Both the position numbers and the translations under genes were made by a program. A DNA stretch of 64,000 nt from Hyphomicrobium sp. GTDB lineage: Bacteria; Pseudomonadota; Alphaproteobacteria; Rhizobiales; Hyphomicrobiaceae. Positions 53,802 through 61,797 of the stretch are shown here, piece after piece; within the stretch, counting starts at the first letter, position 1, and each line of letters starts with the position of its first letter. The notes below the pieces were generated by a model that saw nothing but the letters and a program-made list of their open reading frames with translations, ran no database searches and was not told the DNA's origin. The DNA lies in assembly GCF_003987855.1 (NCBI RefSeq), contig NZ_RXIZ01000012.1:26164-90163 (forward strand). Reading direction: 5' to 3'.

Positions 53802-54887
53802 TTACTCCCAACCGCCAACGCCACGCTTGAGCACGAGGTGAAGAAAAACCGGCGCCCCGACCAAAGCGAGTACGATGCCGATAGGCAACTCTGCCGGTCG
53901 AACAGCCATCCGAGCAACGATGTCGGCGAAAATGACTAACGCGGCGCCGAGCAACGCGCTGCCTGGAATGACGACGCGATTGTCGGGACCGGAGATCAAC
54001 CGCATGACGTGCGGTACGACGAGGCCGACAAAGCCTATGACGCCGGCGACGGCGACGGCTGCGCCAACAGCTGTTGCGGTTGTTACGACGGTAAGGCGCT
54101 TGGTGCGCTCGGTATCGATCCCGAGGTGCAGCGCCTCCGCCTCACCGAGCAGAAAGCCGTTGAGCGCTCGCGTCAGCCGAGGAACGAGGAAGGTCAGCGC
54201 GATCGCGAACGGCAGAACAGCCAGAACCTTCTGCCAGCTTGCGCCCGATAGACTGCCCATTGACCAAAGAGTGAGGTCACGCAGCTCCCGATCATCGCTG
54301 GCATAGGCGAGGAAACCGCTTATGGAGCTCGCAAACGCCCCCACCGCAATGCCCGCGAGGAGCAGGGTGCCGATTGCCAATTGACCCCTTCGGGCTGCTA
54401 TGGCGACGAGGCCGATTGTTGTGATCAATCCGCCGAAAAACGCCGCGACTGGCAAGGCGTAAATGCCGAGCAGAGAAACGATCGGCGCGCCGACGGTGTT
54501 GCCGAGCACGATCGTTGCGACAGCCGCGAGCGCGGCGCCTGCCGATACCCCGATAAGTCCGGGATCCGCGAGTGGGTTACGAAACAGACCCTGCATCATC
54601 GCACCAGCTGTAGCTAGCGCCGCACCTACGAACGCGGCGAGCAACGTACGCGGCATGCGCAAATCGATAAGGACCAAGCGGTCGCGCTCGGCAGTCCCTT
54701 CCGGCGCATACCCGAGCGCCGCTGCGATCGCGCGCGGTAACGCCTGCAAAGAGATACCTGTCGGTCCAATCGCGAGAGAGAATACCGCAATGACGGCGAG
54801 CAGGAGCGATAGCGCGATGAAAACATTTCCGCGCTTCGGTCGAACGGCCGACTGAGCTGCAAATCGGGTTTCATCAAGCGTCGTCAC
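53802..54887 (-). CDS. hmuU: Heme ABC transporter permease, FecCD family
   Basis: A 361-residue inner-membrane permease with about ten helices. Characteristic segments are LRMPRTLLAAFVGAALATAG, AGAMMQGLFRNPLADPGLIG-like and GFVGLVVPHVMRLISGPDNR. The start overlaps the hmuT stop (ATGA), and it ends 4 bases before hmuV. It imports heme delivered by HmuT. Confidence 0.94.
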   Translation of the reverse strand: MTTLDETRFAAQSAVRPKRGNVFIALSLLLAVIAVFSLAIGPTGISLQALPRAIAAALGYAPEGTAERDRLVLIDLRMPRTLLAAFVGAALATAGAMMQGLFRNPLADPGLIGVSAGAALAAVATIVLGNTVGAPIVSLLGIYALPVAAFFGGLITTIGLVAIAARRGQLAIGTLLLAGIAVGAFASSISGFLAYASDDRELRDLTLWSMGSLSGASWQKVLAVLPFAIALTFLVPRLTRALNGFLLGEAEALHLGIDTERTKRLTVVTTATAVGAAVAVAGVIGFVGLVVPHVMRLISGPDNRVVIPGSALLGAALVIFADIVARMAVRPAELPIGIVLALVGAPVFLHLVLKRGVGGWE

Positions 54888-55786
54888 GGCGCCGTAGCAG
54901 CTTGACCCGCCTCCGCGTAAATTGCCTTCATGAGGTCGTGCGCTGCGGCTGGCGCGCGCGGACCAAACCCAAGGACGTAGAGACCATCCATTTCGATGAT
55001 TTTGTTGGTCTTGGCAGCGGGAGATTGACTGAGGCCGGGCAAGGTCAGTGCCTGTGCCGCTTTATGCTGATCGCTCCCGCCGCGGCTCATCGTAACGACG
55101 ACGTCCGGTGCAAACTCCGTCAGTTGCTCGTCGCTGACCGGCTTATAGCCACTGACCGCCGCTGCGGCGTTCTCTACGCCGGCGAGCCGAAGAATGGCAT
55201 CGGCTGCAGTTCCCGATCCTCCGACCGTGGCCCGGCCATTGACGATCGCCAAGATGAAAACGGCCCTCTTCGGCGTCTTGATGTGCTTGCGCTCGGTCTC
55301 GAGCGCCGCGAACTGCGACTCCACTTTCTTAGCGAGTGCGTCCGCAGCAGCTTCGGCGCCAATAACACGTCCGACGTGACGGATCTTCTCGGGTACCCCG
55401 ACCGCACTTGGCTTGTCGCTGATATCGACGTAGGTGATGCCGCTGCTTTTCAAAGCCGTCACCACTTCAGGCGGCCCGGCTTGCTCCGAAGCGATAATCA
55501 TCGTCGGGTTGACGGAAAGCACGCCCTCTGCCGAAAGCGCGCGCATGTAACCAACCGCCTTTTTGTCTTTCAACGCATTGGCGGGATAGAGGCTCGTGGT
55601 ATCGACCGCGACGATTTTGTCTTGCTGCCCGAGATCGTAAAGGATCTCCGTGATGTCGCCACCGATGGAGAGAATACGCGGCGTTGCTGCCGCATTCTCT
55701 TCCGCCGCCGCAAGAACGTGCAGGCAACCAAGCCCTGTCGCGGCGAACGACAAAGCGATGAAAAGTAGACGTCGCGCTTCGCGCAT
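54884..55786 (-). CDS. hmuT: Periplasmic heme-binding protein
   Basis: A 300-residue substrate-binding protein with a signal peptide (to about residue 28) and the two-lobed fold of cluster A-III proteins: ILSIGGDITEILYDLGQQDK, VAVDTTSLYPA, VGYMRALSAEGVLSVNPTMI. The Tyr in the last segment is a likely heme ligand, as in other HmuT proteins. ATG 55786 is chosen by the signal peptide with GGGAAA upstream. It overlaps hmuU. Confidence 0.93.
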   Translation of the reverse strand: MREARRLLFIALSFAATGLGCLHVLAAAEENAAATPRILSIGGDITEILYDLGQQDKIVAVDTTSLYPANALKDKKAVGYMRALSAEGVLSVNPTMIIASEQAGPPEVVTALKSSGITYVDISDKPSAVGVPEKIRHVGRVIGAEAAADALAKKVESQFAALETERKHIKTPKRAVFILAIVNGRATVGGSGTAADAILRLAGVENAAAAVSGYKPVSDEQLTEFAPDVVVTMSRGGSDQHKAAQALTLPGLSQSPAAKTNKIIEMDGLYVLGFGPRAPAAAHDLMKAIYAEAGQAATAP

Positions 55787-55814
55787 AGTGGATTTCCCGG
55801 CTTTCTCGTAAAAA

Positions 55815-56072
55815 TCATTTCGTGAGGATGAGCTTGCCCGTGGAAGTAATTCGCAGGCGATACTCCTGCCCGCGGTGGAGCAGCACGGCTTCGCGACCGC
55901 CCCGAAGCAGCTCGTCGACCCGGTACCGCACATCGGAGCTGATCGTCCCCGGATCATCACGCGGTGGCGCTAGCGATTGGGAATGACTCCCGCTTTGCTC
56001 GCCAATGGAACCGGAAGAGAACCTTTTACGCGCCATTTGCTTATTCGACAGGAGAGCGCTTGCAGCGGACAT
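55815..56072 (-). CDS. hemP: Hemin uptake protein HemP/HmuP
   Basis: An 85-residue protein whose C-terminal half is the HemP domain (VDELLRGGREAVLLHRGQEY then RLRITSTGKLILTK). In rhizobia HmuP activates heme-receptor gene expression with Irr. The ATG at 56072 has GGAG nine bases upstream. It lies 28 bases ahead of hmuT and is likely the first of the uptake genes proper. No TonB-dependent receptor gene is in the window. Confidence 0.88.
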   Translation of the reverse strand: MSAASALLSNKQMARKRFSSGSIGEQSGSHSQSLAPPRDDPGTISSDVRYRVDELLRGGREAVLLHRGQEYRLRITSTGKLILTK

Positions 56073-56087
56073 TCGATCGAACTCCGC

Positions 56088-56657
56088 CTAGTGGAGATAG
56101 ACCGCTTGGACGGTCTGGGTCTGAAAGTCGTCGTTGCCCGCTGGGGCATCCGATGCAGGTGGGCCGATTTGCAGCTGAAGAGCGGCGAGCGCTCGCGCTG
56201 CGGCTTGCGTACGCGCCGATGTTTTCGACCGGTCGAGCGCCAGCATCAGTCCGCGCTGAATTCCACGTTCATCGCCGGTGCGCGCGGCCTTGAGAAGGCC
56301 TGCGACGGCAAGCTCGTCCGGTGAAACGTGCTGGCAACCGATGCTTAGATACGAAAATCCGATTTTCCGTTCCGAGCGAAGGGCGCGCAGCAGGGCCGTG
56401 GTTCTGGCGACGACAAGCGGGCCGTCGATCACACCGAGGTTTTCCTCAGCGATCTTGAAGGCGATCTCCCAAGGTTGCGCCGAACCGCTCGTGTAGACCT
56501 CGCAGACTGCTCGAAAGACATCGAGCGTAAGGTTCTCAATCGGTGAAAAGCCAAGTTCAGTTCGCAAGGGAAATCCGAGAGCGTGTCCTGCACAGACGTC
56601 TTCGCCTGCTTGAGGATTGCCAATCGGTTTCGAATTCTTCTGGCGCATTGGGCCCAT
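56088..56657 (-). CDS. Hypothetical protein upstream of hemP
   Basis: An unrecognised 189-residue soluble protein: FSPIENLTLDVFRAVCEVYT, EIAFKIAEENLGVIDGPLVV, RSERKIGFSYLSIGCQHVSP, then an Ala-rich helical end. The conserved-looking middle suggests a real family. It ends 16 bases before hemP on the same strand, so it may belong to the heme or iron regulon. No membrane or signal segment is evident. Confidence 0.7.
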   Translation of the reverse strand: MGPMRQKNSKPIGNPQAGEDVCAGHALGFPLRTELGFSPIENLTLDVFRAVCEVYTSGSAQPWEIAFKIAEENLGVIDGPLVVARTTALLRALRSERKIGFSYLSIGCQHVSPDELAVAGLLKAARTGDERGIQRGLMLALDRSKTSARTQAAARALAALQLQIGPPASDAPAGNDDFQTQTVQAVYLH

Positions 56658-56707
56658 CCGACGTTGTCAATTTTGGAAAGCTTCGAAGGTCTTGTCTCGA
56701 CGTTCGG

Positions 56708-56911
56708 CTATGAACCTGAGCTCCCAGAGCGGGGAGCCGCGCTCCGATCCGCGTCGGAGAAGTCGGACAACATGCGATCGAAGGCGGAGACATGGCCCGT
56801 TGCCAGGTCCCAGATCATCCCGACGGAAGCAGCAAACATCGATGCGGCGAGAAGAGCGCCGGACGCATCGCGTGCGTCGACGCGCTCACCATTTAGGTGC
56901 GAGCGATTCAT
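56708..56911 (-). CDS. Small hypothetical protein
   Basis: A 67-residue product with one weakly hydrophobic segment (GALLAASMFAASVGMIWDLA) and a Ser/Asp-rich tail. ATG 56911 has GGAGAATAGCC in front, a good ribosome site, which is the main support. Function unknown. Confidence 0.5.
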   Translation of the reverse strand: MNRSHLNGERVDARDASGALLAASMFAASVGMIWDLATGHVSAFDRMLSDFSDADRSAAPRSGSSGS

Positions 56912-56981
56912 TGGCTATTCTCCAAAATATCGGGGTTCAAGGCCCCGCATATGGCAGCTGAGCCATGAAGCCAAAGTATAC

Positions 56982-58079
56982 TTATGGAGTCAAGTTTAAA
57001 GTTTCTTTGCCATCCGCGATTGGATGTTTCCGCAGCTCTTCTGCGCGCTCATGAATTACGCGATGGACGAAGGCAAGCTTGTCGTAGGCCGGCTCGGGAA
57101 TGACGAACGGATAGAAATCGTCGTGGCCCATGCTTCGGCTCAAGCTGTTCAACGCGATTGTCAGCGGAATCCAGCGCGCCATCAGGACTTCGAACGTCAC
57201 GGAAGAATAGATGTCGTCACGCAGGTCGAGCTTGAGGCCATGACCATCCATGCCCTCCGCCGCGGCGGTATCGAGCGCATCGACCATATGCAGATAGTGC
57301 GCCCATGTTTCCGCCCAGTCTTCCCATGGATGCGCGCTTGCATACGCCGAGACATGTCGCTCCGGCCAGTCCGGAGCAGGCCCGTTGCCGTGATGCCGCG
57401 CGAGAGCGGCATCATAATCTTCCCGCTCGTCACCGAATATCTCGCGGAACTCATCGAGCCGTTCCGCCTCTTCCACGAGAACCATCCAATAGTAATGGCC
57501 GCTCTCGTGCCGCAAGTGACCGAGAAGCGCGCGGTAAGGCTCATCGAATTGCTGGCGCTGCCGTTCTCGTTCCACCGAGTCTGCCTCACTGACGTCGATC
57601 GTGACGACGCCGTCGAGATGGCCGGTAAACGCGTTGCGAACGAAGTCGAAAGTCAGCGGTCCCTTGGTCGAAGCCGTTCCGTCGAACGGTAATCCAAGTC
57701 TCAGGAGTGAGTACACCAGCCGTTTTTTAGCATGCTCGAGCGCTCGCCAGGCCAGGAGGCTGCCCGGCTCGGAAAGATTTGGGATGATGCGGTTGAGGTC
57801 GCAGGCCTTGCAGAAGACGTTGGCTTCCGATTCCGGCGTCAGCCAATTGCACACGCCGAACTCTGCATTGGCGCAGTAGCGCACGAGATCGTCGCCGGGA
57901 CGCGCATTGATTTTTCGAAAGATCGTTGCTTCACCCTCAGCGGCGCTCGCGCTTTCTTCGGAAATCGCGACGATGGATTTTTCCACGCTGTCGAAGCCAA
58001 GCGTCGAGCCGCATTTCAAGCACTTCACGTTCTCGAAATAGACGGTGTTGCCACACTCCGAGCAGGCGAAGTTCTTCAT
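56982..58079 (-). CDS. Putative zinc-binding metallopeptidase (DUF2248-like)
   Basis: A 365-residue protein with an N-terminal zinc ribbon (Cys 6, 9, 20, 23), a second Cys group (NVFCKACDLNR with NWL), and the metallopeptidase motif LRHESGHYYWMVLV (HESGH about residue 190). Such proteins recur beside transglutaminase/DUF2126 and ATP-grasp/alpha-E genes. It is divergent from those two genes here. Peptidase activity is inferred from the motif. Confidence 0.85.
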   Translation of the reverse strand: MKNFACSECGNTVYFENVKCLKCGSTLGFDSVEKSIVAISEESASAAEGEATIFRKINARPGDDLVRYCANAEFGVCNWLTPESEANVFCKACDLNRIIPNLSEPGSLLAWRALEHAKKRLVYSLLRLGLPFDGTASTKGPLTFDFVRNAFTGHLDGVVTIDVSEADSVERERQRQQFDEPYRALLGHLRHESGHYYWMVLVEEAERLDEFREIFGDEREDYDAALARHHGNGPAPDWPERHVSAYASAHPWEDWAETWAHYLHMVDALDTAAAEGMDGHGLKLDLRDDIYSSVTFEVLMARWIPLTIALNSLSRSMGHDDFYPFVIPEPAYDKLAFVHRVIHERAEELRKHPIADGKETLNLTP

Positions 58080-58361
58080 TCGAGGTACAAGCCCTCCCTC
58101 ATTGTCAACGGCATAGACCGAACGAGCCTAGGGCTCTAAAGCCTGGCCGATAAGTCAGTCGTTGCCTCTATAAATCGCAGATACATACTAAATCGCTGGC
58201 ATCCTGCCCAAAGGTCTAGCAGAAAACAACGATGCGAACTTTTTGGGCTCACCCGCGCTTGTACCATACCTGCCCTGCCGGTAACCCAAAAGGAATGCGT
58301 TTCGTTGCTGCGCGGACGGCGCGCTGGCAAGCGAAATCAAAACAGGGATGATGCCGCTTCC

Positions 58362-61300
58362 ATGGTTCTTCACGTCGCGCTGACCCATCAAACCAGCTAC
58401 CGCTACGACCGCCGCGTCAGCATGGGCCCCCAGGTCGTTCGGCTCCGCCCGGCACCGCATTGCCGGACGCCGATCCTCAGTTACTCGCTGACGGTGACGC
58501 CAAAGACCCACTTTCTGAACTGGCAGCAGGATCCATTTGGAAACTTCCTCGCACGCCTCGTCATGCCGGAAGAGACGACGGAGTTCTCAGTTACGGTTGA
58601 CCTCGTCGCCGACATGGCGGTCATCAATCCGTTTGATTTTTTCATCGAGGAAAGCGCCACGGCATGGCCCTTCGCCTACGATGGTCTGCTGCAGCAGGAA
58701 CTCGCGCCATATCTAGTCGCTGACGCGCCCGGCCCCAATCTCGCGCGCTACCTCGACAAAATCAGCAAGAAGAACCAGACCACCATCGACTTCATCTGCG
58801 ACGTCAATCGCATGGTGCAGAGTGACGTCGGTTATCTGATCCGCATGGAACCCGGCGTGCAGACCCCTGAGGAAACGCTGGTGAACGCGTCGGGGTCGTG
58901 CCGCGATAGCGCTTGGCTGCTTACCCAGATTTTTCGCAACGTCGGCCTCGCCGCGCGATTCGTATCCGGATATCTGATCCAGCTGAAACCGGACGTTAAA
59001 CCTCTCGACGGGCCCGTCGGCGCCGATACGGACTTTACCGACCTCCACGCCTGGACAGAGGTCTACATTCCAGGCGCGGGATGGATCGGTCTTGATGCCA
59101 CCTCCGGGCTGCTCGCCGGCGAAGGGCACATTCCTCTTGCCGCCGCGCCCCATCCCGTAAGTGCCGCCCCGATCAGCGGCGGCCACTCGAAGGCCGAAGT
59201 CGAATTCGATTTCAAGATGGCGGTCACGCGTATTCGCGAAACGCCTCGCGTTACCAAGCCCTACAACGACGAGACATGGAAGGCGATCGTCCATACCGGC
59301 AAACTGGTGGACGAACGCTTGGAGAAGGGCGACGTTCGCCTCAGCATGGGCGGCGAGCCGACCTTCGTCTCTGCCGACGATATGGAAGGCGCCGAATGGA
59401 ATACGGCGGCGGTCGGCCCGACCAAGCGGCGCTACGCCGATGAACTCGTCCGCCGGCTTCAGCGGCGCTTTGCTCCTGGCGGACTGCTGCATTACGGGCA
59501 AGGCAAATGGTACCCGGGAGAGCAATTGCCGCGATGGGCATTCGCGCTTTACTGGCGGGGCGACGGCCAGCCCCTTTGGGAAGAACAGGATCTGATCGTC
59601 AGCGAGAGCATCGCCCGCCCTGCCCTCATAGAAGACGCAGAAAAGCTTATGCGCGGGCTGTGCGAGCAGCTTGGCTTGCCCGGCAATAGCGGTATCCCGG
59701 CGTACGAAGATCCCGCGCACTTCATCCTGGTCGAACGAAAGCTGCCGATCAACGTGAGCGCGGAAGCCAACAAGCTCGAAGACCCGGCCGAGCGTGCCCG
59801 CATCGCGCGTGTGTTCGATCGCGGATTGGGCTCGGTGGCGAGCTATGTTCTTCCCATCCAAGCCTGGCAGACCGCCGATCGCGGCAGACGATGGGTGACG
59901 GAGCGCTGGGCGCTTCGCCGCGAGCATCTTTTCCTCGTGCCGGGTGACTCCCCGGCAGGATTTCGCCTCCCGCTACAGTCCTTTCCTGTCGTCGCTCCTA
60001 TCGACTACCCGCACGTGATTGAGCGCGATCCCATGGGCACGAGCAGGCCACTACCGGAAAGAACCGTGCTCCTTCAGCAGCGCCGCGTTGTGACCCTCGA
60101 AGCTGAACGCAGCAGTCCGCAGGCGAGCATAGCTCCGGAAATTTCGGGTTCCGTCCGCACCGCGTTGACGGTCGAGCCGAGAGGCAACGCCGTCTGCGTA
60201 TTCATGCCACCACTCTATGATGCCGAAGATTACGCTGCGCTGATCGCAGCCGTTGAAGAGGCCGCCAAGCAGACCGGCGTTCCCGTGCAGATCGAAGGCT
60301 ACAACCCACCCGAAGATGCGCGTCTGAACGTAATCAAAGTGACACCCGACCCTGGGGTCATCGAAGTGAATATTCATCCGTCGGCAAATTGGGAAAGCTG
60401 CGTTGCGGTGACCACAGCGCTTTACGAAGAGGCGCATAATGCCCGCCTTTGCGCCGAAAAGTTTATGCTGGACGGCCGCCACACTGGAACCGGTGGCGGC
60501 AATCACATCGTCTTAGGCGGAATGACACCCGCCGACAGTCCATTCCTTCGCCGGCCCGATCTGCTCGCTTCGGTCGTCACCTACTGGCAGAACCATCCGG
60601 CGCTGTCTTATTTCTTTTCGGGCATGTTCATCGGCCCGACGAGCCAAGCTCCGCGAACGGACGAAGCTCGTCACGAATCTCTTTACGAACTCGAGATCGC
60701 GCTATCGCAGGTCCCTGATCCAGGCTTCGGCCACATCCCGCCTTGGCTGGTCGATCGGCTCTTCCGCAACCTTCTAACCGACGTGACAGGCAATACGCAT
60801 CGGGCCGAGATCTGCATCGACAAACTCTATTCTCCGGACGGTCCCACCGGACGACTGGGTCTCGTCGAATTCCGCTCCTTTGAAATGCCGCCGCATGCAC
60901 GAATGAGCTTGGCTCAGCAGCTTCTGCTCCGAGCGCTCATCGTCATGTTCTGGGAGAAGCCATACCGCCAGAAGCTGGTGCGCTGGGGAACAGCGCTGCA
61001 CGATCGTTTCATGCTCCCGCATCACCTTTGGGCGGATCTCGGCAGCATAGTCGCCGATCTGAAGGCTGCCGGGGTTCCAGTCGAACTCGAGTGGTTCCGG
61101 CCGCATTTCGAATTCCGCTTTCCGCTTTTCGGCACTATTCAAGCCGATAATCTGACCCTTGAGCTGCGTCAGGCTTTGGAACCTTGGCATGTCCTTGGCG
61201 AGGAAAGCGTTGCGGGCGGAACAGCGCGCTACGTCGACTCGTCGCTCGAACGCGTTGAGTTGAAGGTCAACGGCCAGGCCGGAGATCGCTACGTCGTCAC

Positions 61301-61664
61301 CTGCAACGGGCGTCCGGTCCCCCTTTCGTCTACGAGCAATTGGGGAGAGTCGGTTGCCGGCATCCGCTACCGCGCCTGGTGGCCGCCGTCTTCCCTTCAC
61401 CCGACCATCCCGCCCCACGTTCCGCTGACGTTCGACGTCGTCGATACATGGAGCAGTCGCTCGATCGCGGGCTGTCGCTATCACGTCGCGCATCCGGGCG
61501 GGCGCAACTTTGAGGTGTTCCCGATAAATGCCTATGAGGCTGAGGGACGGCGGCTGGCGCGCTTTGACGCCGAAGGGCACACGGCGGGCCCGATGCGCGT
61601 CAGGCCCGAAGCCGTTAACCCCGATTATCCCTGCACGCTTGACCTGAGGCGCGGCCCGAACTGA
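58362..61664 (+). CDS. Transglutaminase-like/DUF2126 protein
   Basis: An 1100-residue two-part protein. The N-terminal part is a bacterial transglutaminase-like cysteine protease fold: TG_N segment (HVALTHQTSYRYDRRVSMGP), then Cys in GSCRDSAWL (about 178), His in LHAWTEVYI (about 228) and Asp in GLDATSGL (about 245). The rest is DUF2126 (RLSMGGEPTFVS, WYPGEQLPRWAF, RHTGTGGGNHIVLGG), with a glutamine-synthetase-like amidoligase relationship suggested in published analyses. ATG 58362 starts the TG_N domain. The next gene follows by 133 bases. Confidence 0.92.
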   Translation: MVLHVALTHQTSYRYDRRVSMGPQVVRLRPAPHCRTPILSYSLTVTPKTHFLNWQQDPFGNFLARLVMPEETTEFSVTVDLVADMAVINPFDFFIEESATAWPFAYDGLLQQELAPYLVADAPGPNLARYLDKISKKNQTTIDFICDVNRMVQSDVGYLIRMEPGVQTPEETLVNASGSCRDSAWLLTQIFRNVGLAARFVSGYLIQLKPDVKPLDGPVGADTDFTDLHAWTEVYIPGAGWIGLDATSGLLAGEGHIPLAAAPHPVSAAPISGGHSKAEVEFDFKMAVTRIRETPRVTKPYNDETWKAIVHTGKLVDERLEKGDVRLSMGGEPTFVSADDMEGAEWNTAAVGPTKRRYADELVRRLQRRFAPGGLLHYGQGKWYPGEQLPRWAFALYWRGDGQPLWEEQDLIVSESIARPALIEDAEKLMRGLCEQLGLPGNSGIPAYEDPAHFILVERKLPINVSAEANKLEDPAERARIARVFDRGLGSVASYVLPIQAWQTADRGRRWVTERWALRREHLFLVPGDSPAGFRLPLQSFPVVAPIDYPHVIERDPMGTSRPLPERTVLLQQRRVVTLEAERSSPQASIAPEISGSVRTALTVEPRGNAVCVFMPPLYDAEDYAALIAAVEEAAKQTGVPVQIEGYNPPEDARLNVIKVTPDPGVIEVNIHPSANWESCVAVTTALYEEAHNARLCAEKFMLDGRHTGTGGGNHIVLGGMTPADSPFLRRPDLLASVVTYWQNHPALSYFFSGMFIGPTSQAPRTDEARHESLYELEIALSQVPDPGFGHIPPWLVDRLFRNLLTDVTGNTHRAEICIDKLYSPDGPTGRLGLVEFRSFEMPPHARMSLAQQLLLRALIVMFWEKPYRQKLVRWGTALHDRFMLPHHLWADLGSIVADLKAAGVPVELEWFRPHFEFRFPLFGTIQADNLTLELRQALEPWHVLGEESVAGGTARYVDSSLERVELKVNGQAGDRYVVTCNGRPVPLSSTSNWGESVAGIRYRAWWPPSSLHPTIPPHVPLTFDVVDTWSSRSIAGCRYHVAHPGGRNFEVFPINAYEAEGRRLARFDAEGHTAGPMRVRPEAVNPDYPCTLDLRRGPN

Positions 61665-61797
61665 AGCAAGATCCCAAACTTTCGTCGCAGTCCCCGATTT
61701 GGCGCCTCCACTCGCTTGCCGACCGCGATTCGGCGCATGATAGTATCGCAACTTGATAACGGGGCTCGGGGGAGCGTCGCGGCGTGGATCGGTCGAA

